From: CAYMAZ01 sp964388575
GTDB taxonomy: Bacteria; Bacteroidota; Bacteroidia; Bacteroidales; DTU049
Direction: 5' to 3'
Assembly: GCA_964388575.1 (NCBI GenBank)
Contig: CAYMAZ010000020.1
Span: forward strand, 1 to 57,755
Length of the DNA stretch: 57,755 bases
A model generated the notes under the pieces. That model ran no database searches. It saw only the letters and a list, made by a program, of their open reading frames with translations, and was not told the origin of the DNA. The translations under genes were made by a program, and so were the position numbers. Below are positions 33,853 through 43,371 of the stretch, piece after piece; positions within the stretch are counted from its first letter, which is position 1, and every line of letters starts with the position of its first letter.

Positions 33853-36729
33853 TTATTTTGTGTAAAGTTCTTTAATTTTTAAAATTTCTACCCGGCCAAA
33901 TTTTGATAAATCTTTGTGATTTAGTCTTTTTTTATCGGCAACAACCATGATGGTAATTGGTTTGCTCTTCAGATGGGTATTGTAAAATAAAAGTAACTCT
34001 GAAAAACTGAGTGTCTGATACAGTCTGTTTTTTGTAATCACAGGATCTTCATTCCAGCCAAGGAAATGCTCAGATGAATACTGAGATGATGCAGATCTGA
34101 AATCAGGTATCTGGCTGAATAGTGATAACTGAAGATATGTGGCAATGGATTCTGCATCTTCGGGGTTCTCAGGCATATTTCTCAGAAGTTCCATAAATAT
34201 TTCGATGGCTTCAAGTGTTTTGTCAGCCTGTGTTCCAATGTATCCGGTGAAATTGTAGTCTGAATGGGCATTCAGCGGTCTGCTGATTTTTGCACCGGCT
34301 GAATATGCCATAGACCTGAATTCCCGGATCTCTCTCAATACCAAACCACTGAATCCACCTCCGAAATATGCATTAAACATTTCTGCATACGCTTCTTCAT
34401 CAGTGAGATGTGTGTTTCCTGAAATGTGAAAGAAAATTTTGCTCTGAATGGTATTCTTCTTATGAACAAATACAACTCTGTTTTGTTCAGATTTTATTCG
34501 TGGTAATTCGAATCTTTTTTCAGGAATGGTAGATTTAGTTTCGGTAAAATTACTGCCTGTAAAATCAATTATTTCTTCAAGCGACTCTTGTGATCCGCTA
34601 TAATGAAATTCATGATACTGACTGAAAATGTCACGAATTACAAAATTGATCTTTTCAGGGCTAATCCTTTTGATTTCTTTCAGAGAAGGGCGGTTTATGT
34701 ATGTACTTAGGTCGCCATACACAACATATTGATACAACATTTCTGAAATTGATTCTGCTTCTGCAGTTTCAAGCTTTCGCATGCTGTTTCCCTCATCATA
34801 AATAATTTTGAGTTTCTCCTCATCAAGGACAGGAGATTGAATCAATTCTGAAATGGTTTGTAATGCCTGATTGAGACCTGATTCAAGTCCCTTAAGCCTG
34901 ACTTCTGCAATATCTCCGGAATAACTAAAGCTGTAACTGACTCCAATAGAAGCAAAAAATGATTTCAGTTCTTTAAGTGGTTTTTTTGAAGTGCCGGCAA
35001 GATCCATTGCCCTGACAGCAATTTCTGTATAGGGATCGGGTACTTTATTAAGAAAAAAACGAATTGTGTATGTGAATACATTATTATACGGGTTCTCTGT
35101 ATAATATAATGTTTGTCCATTCAGGAGTTGAATTTTCTGAACACTTTCATAATATCCCGAAAGCGCGGGAGATTTTGTATCAGGTTGCCATTGAGATATC
35201 CTGTTATAATATTCCGATTGGCTTTGGGTTTTATTGACAATCGGTTCATACCCTGGTTTCTCAATTTTTTCCTTTTTTGGAAATCCCATCGTTGAGAAAA
35301 ATGCAAGATAATCCTGACCGATATATTTGTTTGCCACATTCACCACATCTTCCAGTGTGACCCTCATAATGGCATCCGGGTAAACTGTCAACTCATCAAC
35401 CGGAGTCTCATTTACAAAAGCCTGAGCAAGTAAAACACAAGCATTGCTGTGCGATTCAAGAGAAGTTACATATTCAATGTAGAGTTCTTTCTTTATTGCT
35501 TCAATGAGCGTTTCATCAAAATTTCCCTCCTTGAGTTTTTGTACTTCGGTAAGTATCAGTTTTTCAGCATCTTCAAGAGACTGACCAATGATTTTTGGGA
35601 TAACAAGAATCAGCATTGCACCGTGATCCTTATACGGTAATTGCAGTGCCTGTGCAGCAATCAATTTGTTGTCAAGCATCAGCTGGTCAAGCAATCCGGT
35701 CTGGTTCGTATTTGATAAAAGTCTATACATCACTGAAAGGGCATAACGATCATTGTGATTGGCAGGTGCTGTTCTGTATCCGAGAATTCCGATTTTCACA
35801 GGTGACATTTTTACATTGACAACTTCACGTCCCTGAAATGGGTCTTCCTGATTAACAGTAAATTCAGGAACTGGTTTTCTTTTCCATGTGCTAAAATAAG
35901 ACTCGATCAGGGGTTTGATCTCCTGTGCATTAAAATTTCCGCTGATAATCAGTGCCATATTATTTGGAACATACCATGTCTGAAAAAACTCATACATTTT
36001 TGTTAAGGAAGGGTTTTTCAGATGCTCAAGTGTGCCAATTGTGGTTTGTTGTCCATAGGGATGATTTTTGAAAAAGCTTTTCCCGAATTTCTCAAATAAT
36101 GGCATAAAAAACATGTCATTGTACATATTATATTCTTCATATACAACTTCAAGTTCTGCCTGAAATCCACGGAAAACAGGATTTATAAACCGGTGACTGT
36201 ATATATCAAGCCATTTTTCAATTTGTGATGGCGGAAATTCATTAAAATAGGCAGTCATGTCAGCCGATGTAAAAGCATTTATGGCTGTACTTCCGATGCT
36301 TTTCAGAAGTTTATCCAACTCATTGGATACAGCATATTTGTTCGCTTCAATGGATTCAGCATTGATCTGTTGTTGAATTTTCTTTCTTTCAGATTCATCC
36401 TCTGTTGCAGCAAGTTGATCATACAAATTGAAAATATTTTCAATATGAATTTTTTCCTGTTCCCAATTGATGGTGCCGAGCTCCTGAGTTCCCTTAAATA
36501 ACATGTGTTCCTGGTAGTGGGCAAGACCGGTAGCATCAGCAGGATCATTTTTGCTGCCTGCTTTAACCACGACAAGTCCGTATACAGTTGAAGCATGAGG
36601 ATCAGGATTGAGAAAAACTGTTAAGCCATTGTCCAGATAAAAAACTTCAGGATTGAACCTTCTGTGTTGTCCGTTACTGATGACAACAGTTGTAATTATC
36701 AGAAAAAACAATAATGTGCGTAGTTTCAT
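33853..36729 (-). CDS. M16 family metalloprotease, two-domain
   Basis: This 958-aa secreted protease has an N-terminal signal peptide (hydrophobic residues about 5-20) and two M16-type domains, as in pitrilysin. The active N-terminal domain has the inverted zinc motif H71-YQE-H75 in GLAHYQEHMLFKGTQELG, and the third ligand is probably the first Glu of VVYEEYNMYND near residue 200. The middle domain (about 550-700) and the C-terminal one (about 730-950) lack HxxEH and are structural halves. It is likely a periplasmic oligopeptide-degrading enzyme. The dapD gene follows by 2 nt. Its own promoter could not be identified with confidence; the divergent lipoprotein gene starts 135 nt away. Confidence 0.92.
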   Translation of the reverse strand: MKLRTLLFFLIITTVVISNGQHRRFNPEVFYLDNGLTVFLNPDPHASTVYGLVVVKAGSKNDPADATGLAHYQEHMLFKGTQELGTINWEQEKIHIENIFNLYDQLAATEDESERKKIQQQINAESIEANKYAVSNELDKLLKSIGSTAINAFTSADMTAYFNEFPPSQIEKWLDIYSHRFINPVFRGFQAELEVVYEEYNMYNDMFFMPLFEKFGKSFFKNHPYGQQTTIGTLEHLKNPSLTKMYEFFQTWYVPNNMALIISGNFNAQEIKPLIESYFSTWKRKPVPEFTVNQEDPFQGREVVNVKMSPVKIGILGYRTAPANHNDRYALSVMYRLLSNTNQTGLLDQLMLDNKLIAAQALQLPYKDHGAMLILVIPKIIGQSLEDAEKLILTEVQKLKEGNFDETLIEAIKKELYIEYVTSLESHSNACVLLAQAFVNETPVDELTVYPDAIMRVTLEDVVNVANKYIGQDYLAFFSTMGFPKKEKIEKPGYEPIVNKTQSQSEYYNRISQWQPDTKSPALSGYYESVQKIQLLNGQTLYYTENPYNNVFTYTIRFFLNKVPDPYTEIAVRAMDLAGTSKKPLKELKSFFASIGVSYSFSYSGDIAEVRLKGLESGLNQALQTISELIQSPVLDEEKLKIIYDEGNSMRKLETAEAESISEMLYQYVVYGDLSTYINRPSLKEIKRISPEKINFVIRDIFSQYHEFHYSGSQESLEEIIDFTGSNFTETKSTIPEKRFELPRIKSEQNRVVFVHKKNTIQSKIFFHISGNTHLTDEEAYAEMFNAYFGGGFSGLVLREIREFRSMAYSAGAKISRPLNAHSDYNFTGYIGTQADKTLEAIEIFMELLRNMPENPEDAESIATYLQLSLFSQIPDFRSASSQYSSEHFLGWNEDPVITKNRLYQTLSFSELLLFYNTHLKSKPITIMVVADKKRLNHKDLSKFGRVEILKIKELYTK

Positions 36730-36812
36730 TTTTGTTTAAATAAATTTTGAGTTGTAAAATTATACATAAATCGTGAATTGATATTGTGCTTTCCCTTTTA
36801 TTGGGTAATACT

Positions 36813-36843
36813 TTGAGGAAATACCACAAAATTTGTAATTTTG
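36813..36843 (+). promoter_or_regulatory. Bacteroidota promoter, strong match
   Basis: TTG at 36813-36815 and the -7 box TAATTTTG at 36836-36843 are separated by 20 nt, an ideal TTG-N20-TAnnTTTG arrangement. It lies 21 nt before the ATG of the lipoprotein gene at 36865 and probably drives the lipoprotein, TPR protein and rsmA. Confidence 0.78.
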
Positions 36844-36864
36844 TAAATTCAAATACATAAACCA

Positions 36865-37416
36865 ATGAAAATGAAATTTCGGTTTTTTTCAGTTGTAATC
36901 CTGGTTTTGTTTGTATATGCCTGCAAACCTGTTTATATCCAACAGGGAATGAAACAAATTGACAGCCTGAATTTGATGCTAAATGATGTTGACAAAAAGC
37001 TTGCAGAACTTGATACCGCCTCAATTCGGTTGAAGTATGACCAGTATCAGCAGTCACTTCGTCAGATACAACAATTTACAGATTATAATTATACTCAGGA
37101 AGAATGGGCAGCAATGACACAATGGGGTCATATAAGGAAACCCATCAGAAACTTTCTTCAGCAGTTGCCGGGTTTTTATGAGGAGGTGACGTACTCAAAA
37201 TCTCAACTCGAAAATCTGAAACACGACATGAGTAAGAAGCTGATTGAACGAAATCTGGTTGAAGAATATCTTGCAAAAGAAAAGGAAGCCGTTGAAGTAT
37301 TTGTGCAGAGATTTGATCTGTATTATTCAAACGCAATAACTCATGTAAACAAGTTTGACTCATTGTATCCGGTTATCAGGACTGTAATTGATCATCATGA
37401 CAATAATGAGGAATAG
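36865..37416 (+). CDS. Probable lipoprotein with coiled coil
   Basis: This 183-aa protein starts with a lipoprotein signal ending FVYAC, where C20 would be lipidated. The mature part is largely helical with heptad-like charged segments (residues about 35-75 and 100-150), for example MKQIDSLNLMLNDVDKKLAE. It would be attached to the outer or inner membrane facing the periplasm. I recognise no domain. It is the first gene after a strong TTG-N20-TAnnTTTG promoter and is followed after 36 nt by a TPR protein, so both may belong to one envelope complex. Confidence 0.72.
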   Translation: MKMKFRFFSVVILVLFVYACKPVYIQQGMKQIDSLNLMLNDVDKKLAELDTASIRLKYDQYQQSLRQIQQFTDYNYTQEEWAAMTQWGHIRKPIRNFLQQLPGFYEEVTYSKSQLENLKHDMSKKLIERNLVEEYLAKEKEAVEVFVQRFDLYYSNAITHVNKFDSLYPVIRTVIDHHDNNEE

Positions 37417-37452
37417 TTGTCAGTTATTTGATAGAGATTATTATCCATTTTT

Positions 37453-39300
37453 ATGAAAAGAAATATCAGTAAGAATTATATTGTTTCATTTCTTATGTTT
37501 TTTGTCTGCGTTATGAGCGTTTCAGCGCAGCGAAACGGGGGCAATGAAGATGAGCTCATTGCTCTGCAATATTTCAATTCAGGAGAATTTGACAAAGCAG
37601 TAGTCATCTATGAAAAACTTTATAAAAAAGAACAATCAATCTATTTTTACAACTATTATTTTGAATCTCTGATGGCTCTTGAAGAATACAGCAAAGCTGA
37701 AAAACTGGTGAAGGGCCTTGCGGGAAGGAATCCTCAGGTTTTTCGCTATCAGGTTGATCTTGGATTGGTATACACAGCATCTGGAGATTTGAAAAAAACT
37801 GAGAAAGCTTTTTTTGATGCAATTGAAAATGTGGTTGCAACAGAAGACAATTTCACAGCACTTGCACGCTATTTTTTGTTTCGTGAAAAACCTGAATGGG
37901 CTGTAAATACTTATGAAACCGGTCTCCTGAAACTGACATCATCGACTGTGATGCGTTTCGAATTAACAACATTGTATTTCAGTCAGGGGAAGTTCGAAGA
38001 AATGTTTGATGTGTTTTATCAGCTTATAGATCATCCTGAAGTGTCAACTGAAGATGTGCAGAAGCGGTTGCTGGGGTATTTCAGTGTTGATCCTTCAAAA
38101 TCAGCAGCACAGAGATTTTCAAATTATGCTTTGAAGCAATCACAGAGAAATGCACAGAACACTGCGTATTCTGAAATGCTGCTTTGGTCGTATCTGCAGG
38201 TGTCAGATTTTACAAAAGCGCTGCAGCAGGCAATTGCAATGGACCGGCGTCAGAAAGCTGACGGGGAATTTGTAATGAGTGTCGTGCCTGTTCTGGTGTC
38301 CAATAATATGTACGATCTGGCTCTTGAAGCCTTGACATTTGTTATCGAAAAGGGTGAAAAGTCTCAAAATTATAATCTTGCAAGAATTTCAATGTTTGAA
38401 GTCAGATATTTCAAAGCCACATCCAATGTGCCTGCAGACCTGAAGCATCTTGAAATTCTTGAAAAAGAGATGTTGGATTTTCTGGATGAAGTTGGGTTAC
38501 ATCCAAATACAATTTCTCTGATTCAAAAAATTGCCAGGGTCCAGGCATTTTATCTTGGAAAGCCCCTTGCAGCCAAACAATTGATTGAAGATGCTCTGAA
38601 AATTCAGGGAATACGAGGAATAATTCCTGCGGAGTTGAAAATCCTTCTTGCTGACATCATGCTGCTGACAGGTGAGCATTGGGATGCCTCATTGCTTTAC
38701 TCACAAGTTGAGAAGGACTTTAAACATGATACTATTGGATTTAAGGCAAAATTTAAAAATGCACAGTTTTATTTTTATATTGGAGAGTTTGACTATGCTC
38801 TGACTCATTTAAGTATACTCAGAGCTGCTACATCAAAACTCATTGCTAATGATGCAATGGATTTGTCGCTGTTTATTACAAATAATGTTGATTATGATAG
38901 TTCGTATGTCCCGCTATCTTATTATTCCCGTGCTGAATTTTCATGGAAATGTAAAAGACCGTTTGACGCACTGACAACACTGGATTCTTTGCTGAATATC
39001 TTTCCATACCACCCGGTTCGTGATGATGCACATTTTCTGAAAGCTCAGATTTATTCAGAAATGCAGAAATATCAAAATGCCGCTGATGAGTTACATGAAA
39101 TCCTTGCTGCACATTATACTGATCTTTTGGCCGATGATGCTCTGTTCCAGCTTGCTATGATGTATCGTGAACAACTTGGTAATACTGAAAAAGCCATGGA
39201 GCTGTTCTGGCAAATTGTGAATGATTTTCCGTCAAGTGTCTATGCCCAGGAGTCAAGAGAAATTTACCGAGAACTCAGAGATAAAACACCTGTTCCTTAA
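37453..39300 (+). CDS. Secreted TPR-repeat protein
   Basis: This 615-aa protein starts with a signal peptide (MKRNISKNYIVSFLMFFVCV, ending VSAQ). The mature chain is almost entirely helical with tetratricopeptide repeats; examples are FNSGEFDKAVVIYEKLYKKE near residue 38 and VYTASGDLKKTEKAFFDAIE near residue 110, and a late copy HFLKAQIYSEMQKYQNAADE near residue 520. Such proteins scaffold periplasmic complexes in Bacteroidota. The gene follows the lipoprotein gene by 36 nt and is followed by rsmA after 2 nt. No catalytic motif was seen, so the partner proteins are unknown. Confidence 0.82.
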   Translation: MKRNISKNYIVSFLMFFVCVMSVSAQRNGGNEDELIALQYFNSGEFDKAVVIYEKLYKKEQSIYFYNYYFESLMALEEYSKAEKLVKGLAGRNPQVFRYQVDLGLVYTASGDLKKTEKAFFDAIENVVATEDNFTALARYFLFREKPEWAVNTYETGLLKLTSSTVMRFELTTLYFSQGKFEEMFDVFYQLIDHPEVSTEDVQKRLLGYFSVDPSKSAAQRFSNYALKQSQRNAQNTAYSEMLLWSYLQVSDFTKALQQAIAMDRRQKADGEFVMSVVPVLVSNNMYDLALEALTFVIEKGEKSQNYNLARISMFEVRYFKATSNVPADLKHLEILEKEMLDFLDEVGLHPNTISLIQKIARVQAFYLGKPLAAKQLIEDALKIQGIRGIIPAELKILLADIMLLTGEHWDASLLYSQVEKDFKHDTIGFKAKFKNAQFYFYIGEFDYALTHLSILRAATSKLIANDAMDLSLFITNNVDYDSSYVPLSYYSRAEFSWKCKRPFDALTTLDSLLNIFPYHPVRDDAHFLKAQIYSEMQKYQNAADELHEILAAHYTDLLADDALFQLAMMYREQLGNTEKAMELFWQIVNDFPSSVYAQESREIYRELRDKTPVP

Positions 39301-39302
39301 GT

Positions 39303-40082
39303 ATGTCTGTTAAACCTAAAAAACACTTCGGACAACACTTCCTGACAGATAAAAATATTGCTGAAAAAATTATCCGTTTGTTGGAACCATTTAATGTTCA
39401 AAATATCCTTGAAGTCGGACCGGGAAGGGGAATCCTAACAGATTTTCTGATAAAAATCCCTGATGTAAATTTTAAGTGTGTGGAAATTGATCACGAAACC
39501 GTAGACTTTCTCATCTCTGATTTTGGAATTGATCAAAATAAGATCATTCATGAAGATTTTCTCTTACTGGATTTGAATGAACATTTTACAGGAGATGTTG
39601 CTGTCATAGGCAACTTTCCTTATAATATTTCTTCGCAGATTTTGTTTCAAATACTCCATTTCAGAAGCATTGTTCCAATTATGGCCGGCATGTTTCAGAA
39701 AGAAGTCGCTGAAAGGATTGTTGCACCTCCGGGTTCGAAAATCTATGGAATTCTCAGTGTCATGACACAGTCATATTATAATGCTGAAATGATATTTACA
39801 GTGAATGAGCATGTTTTTTTCCCGCCTCCTAAAGTGAAATCAACAGTGATTCGTCTTGTTAGGAAGACCCAGTCAGAATTTCCGGAAGTGGATTACAGCT
39901 TATTATCACGGATTGTCCGTACAGCATTCGGGCAGAGAAGAAAAATGCTCAGAAATTCTCTTGCATCATTTCGAATCAGTGATATTTTTGATCTTTCAGA
40001 ATTCCTGAACAAGCGGCCGGAACAAATCTCTGTCATAGACTTTCATAGGATTGCTGCTGCAATCAAAGAAAATAATGTGTAA
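39303..40082 (+). CDS. rsmA: 16S rRNA adenine N6-dimethyltransferase RsmA (KsgA)
   Basis: This 259-aa SAM-dependent methyltransferase dimethylates two adjacent adenosines in the loop of helix 45 of 16S rRNA. The SAM-binding segment ILEVGPGRGILTDFL covers residues 35-49, and the adenine-binding NFPY motif is at residues 104-107 in GNFPYNISSQIL. The C-terminal domain shows TAFGQRRKMLRNSLASF as usual. Length and start are standard, with MSVKPKKHFGQHFL at the N-terminus. It lies 2 nt after the TPR protein gene, so it is probably in the same transcript. Confidence 0.97.
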   Translation: MSVKPKKHFGQHFLTDKNIAEKIIRLLEPFNVQNILEVGPGRGILTDFLIKIPDVNFKCVEIDHETVDFLISDFGIDQNKIIHEDFLLLDLNEHFTGDVAVIGNFPYNISSQILFQILHFRSIVPIMAGMFQKEVAERIVAPPGSKIYGILSVMTQSYYNAEMIFTVNEHVFFPPPKVKSTVIRLVRKTQSEFPEVDYSLLSRIVRTAFGQRRKMLRNSLASFRISDIFDLSEFLNKRPEQISVIDFHRIAAAIKENNV

Positions 40083-40173
40083 ATGAATATTCTCATCTTT
40101 TTGCCATAAGTGCGGTACAATTTTTGATAAGCTACTTTAGAACAATTTTAAATAACACTCAAAATCAATTTTT

Positions 40174-40608
40174 ATGAAAAAGAGAAATAATTCACTGCGA
40201 TATTTTGCAGTTTTCTTCATGGTTGTCCTGTTTTCTTCAACTTTGTTTTCATTTCAGAGTCCGGAAATTCAATCAAGTCATGATGAATATGTGAGAAAAA
40301 TTGAAACACTCACAACTGAAAACTTCAACTTGTTTATAAATGAAGAAATCGTTCTTGCTGATTTCTGGGCAGCTTGGTGTTATCCCTGCAGACTGCAGAA
40401 TCCGATTCTGGAGGAAGTTAATACTCAGATGGGTAACAAAGTGAAAATTGGAAAACTGAATGTTGATGAACATAAATCAATCAGTTCAACCTATGGGATT
40501 ACTTCAATTCCAACACTCATGATTTTCAAAAAGGGGAAGGTGGTTGAAAGATTATCTGGTCTGCAGCAAAAAGATGCTTTGGTTGCAATATTAAACAAAC
40601 ACCTCTAA
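40174..40608 (+). CDS. Periplasmic thioredoxin-like protein (WCYPC)
   Basis: This 144-aa thioredoxin-fold protein has an N-terminal hydrophobic segment (residues about 10-27) acting as signal peptide or membrane anchor. The active site is FWAAWCYPCRLQNPIL with the redox pair C69 and C72; the common WCGPC is changed to WCYPC. The cis-proline loop is present in GITSIPTLMIFKKGKVV, so the fold is complete. It would reduce or isomerise disulfides of envelope proteins. The gene stands 91 nt after rsmA with no sure promoter box. The tyrosine in the active site should alter its redox potential compared with TrxA. Confidence 0.88.
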   Translation: MKKRNNSLRYFAVFFMVVLFSSTLFSFQSPEIQSSHDEYVRKIETLTTENFNLFINEEIVLADFWAAWCYPCRLQNPILEEVNTQMGNKVKIGKLNVDEHKSISSTYGITSIPTLMIFKKGKVVERLSGLQQKDALVAILNKHL

Positions 40609-40659
40609 CTGTTTAAAGAAAAAAATGCGGAATTATTCAGAAACCATTTGATAAATTCA

Positions 40660-40667
40660 TACATTTG
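40660..40667 (+). promoter_or_regulatory. Possible -7 box before the T9SS cargo gene
   Basis: TACATTTG fits TAnnTTTG and lies 51 nt before the ATG at 40719. No TTG -33 element is found at about 20 nt upstream, so the site is tentative. Confidence 0.35.
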
Positions 40668-40718
40668 CATGAAAGAACCTTCAGAATTATTGATTCTGAA
40701 ATAGAAATTATTTGATAC

Positions 40719-42656
40719 ATGCAACAATTGAAGTTAATTTTACGCATTTTTAAATGGCGTTTTTGTATCTTGATTGTGTTTTTTTCTGACATTCCTGAAT
40801 CATTTGCTCAGATTCATGTCCGCCCTGAAACAGAATCAACAAGAATACCGGAATCATTAGAGTCGTTGCAGATCATTTCTGACCTGGAGTTAAAATTTGT
40901 TTCTGATTCGGTATTAAGTTTTATATGTACAAATGCTGTTGGATGTCAGAATGTCGATAACGATGTTGCATATTACAGTTCAACAAACAGTGGTTATTCA
41001 ATCAGCGATCAGTTTGTCCCTCTCACAGCAGGTCCTTTGAATTCAGTTTGCTGGTATGGCGTATACTATGATCCGGGTCTTGCCCTTGATTGTAGCCCTG
41101 GTCCCGGTGATGATTTTAAAATCACATATCTTTATGACAATAATGGTGAACCTGGTGATACGCTTGCTGGACCATTTTCTGTAACTCCTGTGAAAGCACT
41201 TACCGGAAATTTTCTGCTGAACTCAGTTGCAGTTTACGGATATGAATCAACACATCCAACTGTCAGTTTGATTCCCTTTCAACTATATTGGATCAGTATT
41301 GTAAACAATATCACAACAGGTGATTGCAGGTGGGGCTGGGTCACTTCATCACAGGGTGATAGCATTCATTTTCTCAATGACTCAATTATGCAAATTGATG
41401 ATCTGGCATTTTGTCTGAATGTCCCAATCAAACCGGATGGGGGACTGAGTGCTGCCCCTCATAATGATATTTGTGACAATGCAATTTCAGTTGGCATTAA
41501 TACAACGATCTTTTCTTCAACATTGCATGCTACAACTCAGGATGCACCTCCATATTGCGGAACTCTTCTGAACACAGGACCAGGCATCTGGTATACACTT
41601 ACCGGAACAGGTCAGAAGGTTGAAATTTCAACATGTCATCAGAATACAGGTTTTGACACAAAAATTGCAGTTTTTTCAGGAAGTTGCAGTTCATTAACAT
41701 GTATCGCTGGGAATGATGATATGGGGAGTACAGCGTGCGGATTTAGCGGAGATCATTCTTTGATCTCCTTTTGCACTGATTCACTGGCTGAATATTATAT
41801 CTATGTAACAGGATATGGACAGTATTCTGGTAGCCTGGGTTTGCAAATTAATTCTGTCATTTCAGATCCTCCCGCCTTTGTTCAATGTCCTGCAGATATT
41901 ACTCAGAATAACACTCTGACTTTATGTGAGGCATTTGTGAGTATCCCGGAACCTTTGTTTGGAATCGACTTTACTGATGACTGCGGCGCTTTTGTTTTCA
42001 ATGACATAAATAATACGGCAGATGCAAGTGGAATATTTCCGGTCGGATTAACACAGCTGACCTGGACTGCTGTAGATTCAGACGGGCAGGTGGTCACTTG
42101 TGTCCAAAATGTGACTGTTGTAGATATTGAAAATCCTGTTATTATTTGTCCTCCTGATACGATTATTGAATCAGATCCCGGATCTTCTTCAGCAACAGGA
42201 GTGAATCCCGGAGTTGCTGTTGTGTCAGATAACTGTGGAGTGCTGAGTGTTACTCATGACGGCGTGGAACCCTATCCTGTTGGGACAACACTGCTCACCT
42301 GGACTGTGACTGATGTGAACGGAAACACAGAGATCTGTTATCAGGCTCTGGAAGTCACTCCCTATGTTGGTTATGAAGTAATGCATATTGAAACGAGCCA
42401 CCTGTCAGTTATTCCAAATCCTGCTACAGAAATTTTTACAGTAACCTTTGGTATAACAGAAAGCACTTTCGTAAGTTTGAAAATTGTTGATGTATTCGGA
42501 AATGAGAAAGCCATCATATTATTCGAAGATGAACTCAATAAGGGCAGTCACTCAATCAGCATTTCAGCTGAAACATATCATCTCAGTAAGGGATTGTATG
42601 TATTGGTATTCACAACTGATCAGGACAGGTTGATTAGGAAAATAATTCTGAATTAG
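40719..42656 (+). CDS. T9SS-secreted protein with PPC-like and HYR domains
   Basis: This 645-aa secreted protein begins with a signal peptide (hydrophobic residues about 8-28). After a long beta-rich region, residues about 250-380 contain a PPC-like domain (GPGIWYTLTGTGQKVEISTC and YYIYVTGYGQYSGSLGLQI). Two HYR domains follow at about 390-470 and 475-555, recognisable from the CPADIT and CPPDTIIE starts and the PVGTTLLTWTVTDVNGN strand. The last 80 residues are a type A T9SS sorting domain: SVIPNPATEIFTVTF near residue 565, ending KGLYVLVFTTDQDRLIRKII. The protein should be delivered to the cell surface or medium by the type IX secretion system. It has no visible catalytic domain and may bind surfaces. 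Confidence 0.86.
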   Translation: MQQLKLILRIFKWRFCILIVFFSDIPESFAQIHVRPETESTRIPESLESLQIISDLELKFVSDSVLSFICTNAVGCQNVDNDVAYYSSTNSGYSISDQFVPLTAGPLNSVCWYGVYYDPGLALDCSPGPGDDFKITYLYDNNGEPGDTLAGPFSVTPVKALTGNFLLNSVAVYGYESTHPTVSLIPFQLYWISIVNNITTGDCRWGWVTSSQGDSIHFLNDSIMQIDDLAFCLNVPIKPDGGLSAAPHNDICDNAISVGINTTIFSSTLHATTQDAPPYCGTLLNTGPGIWYTLTGTGQKVEISTCHQNTGFDTKIAVFSGSCSSLTCIAGNDDMGSTACGFSGDHSLISFCTDSLAEYYIYVTGYGQYSGSLGLQINSVISDPPAFVQCPADITQNNTLTLCEAFVSIPEPLFGIDFTDDCGAFVFNDINNTADASGIFPVGLTQLTWTAVDSDGQVVTCVQNVTVVDIENPVIICPPDTIIESDPGSSSATGVNPGVAVVSDNCGVLSVTHDGVEPYPVGTTLLTWTVTDVNGNTEICYQALEVTPYVGYEVMHIETSHLSVIPNPATEIFTVTFGITESTFVSLKIVDVFGNEKAIILFEDELNKGSHSISISAETYHLSKGLYVLVFTTDQDRLIRKIILN

Positions 42657-42679
42657 TATAAAATTACATTTTTTGGAAT

Positions 42680-42702
42680 TACAGGAATTTTGTTTTCCTG
42701 TA
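42680..42702. terminator. Hairpin between convergent genes
   Basis: An 8-bp inverted repeat TACAGGAA / TTCCTGTA (42680-42687 and 42695-42702) with a 7-nt loop lies between the stops of the T9SS cargo gene (+) and the LolA-like gene (-). T-rich sequence flanks it on both sides, which suits a bidirectional terminator. The stem is short, so this is moderate evidence. Confidence 0.5.
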
Positions 42703-42710
42703 GTTTTATT

Positions 42711-43349
42711 CTATCTCATGTCAGTGACGATTACTCCAGGGTAGTCAGCATTGTTAAATGAAAATCTGGATTGATGAATATTTGGGTTTTCATGAAATTT
42801 TTCTACGATATAAGAGAATGTACTTCCGCTTTTGTCATATATTGTTGAACTGGATAAGATTTTTGTCGATTTGTCAATTTCAAGTCTTATTTTGAAGAAT
42901 GATTGTGTTTTGTTCGGAGTCAGGTCAATGATCTGTATGGTTTTTCCTCCTTTAGGCATTTCCTTTATCAGTTTTGCTCTGTAGTTCTCATTGTAAGCAG
43001 TGAGCATTTTCATTGGAGTGTTTTCGTCAGTTGGGTCAACATCATTTATTTGAACTTCGTTTCCGTCTTTAAAATATGTCCATAATGTCTTTCCGTCTGA
43101 AATGATAAGTTGATCTGCAATGTATAACCTGTATTTGTCACCTTCAATATAAATTGAACCTTGCTTAGATTCTTTAATATTTTCGTCAGTGTTTTCCATG
43201 ATATAGGTAAATTCAATTCGCATTGTTTTAAATGCCTGCATTTTTTTACTTACTGCATCAAGAATTTCTTCAGCTTGCTTGTCTCTGACCTGAGCATTGA
43301 TTCCTGAGAATGCTAAAATGGCTATTAAAATTAAACTCAGTTTTTTCAT
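42711..43349 (-). CDS. lolA: LolA-like outer-membrane lipoprotein carrier
   Basis: This 212-aa periplasmic protein has a signal peptide (MKKLSLILIAILAFSGINAQ) and a LolA-type half-barrel. Family signs are AEEILDAVSKKMQAFKTMRI at the start of the mature chain and GSIYIEGDKYRLYIADQLII and the YDKSGSTFSYIVEKF strand near the end. LolA carries lipoproteins from the LolCDE transporter to the outer membrane; Bacteroidota LolA homologues diverge from those of Proteobacteria. It lies 22 nt after ftsK on the same strand, an arrangement typical of this phylum. Length and topology are normal. Confidence 0.85.
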   Translation of the reverse strand: MKKLSLILIAILAFSGINAQVRDKQAEEILDAVSKKMQAFKTMRIEFTYIMENTDENIKESKQGSIYIEGDKYRLYIADQLIISDGKTLWTYFKDGNEVQINDVDPTDENTPMKMLTAYNENYRAKLIKEMPKGGKTIQIIDLTPNKTQSFFKIRLEIDKSTKILSSSTIYDKSGSTFSYIVEKFHENPNIHQSRFSFNNADYPGVIVTDMR

Positions 43350-43371
43350 GTAATTAATGATTGATTAAGTG

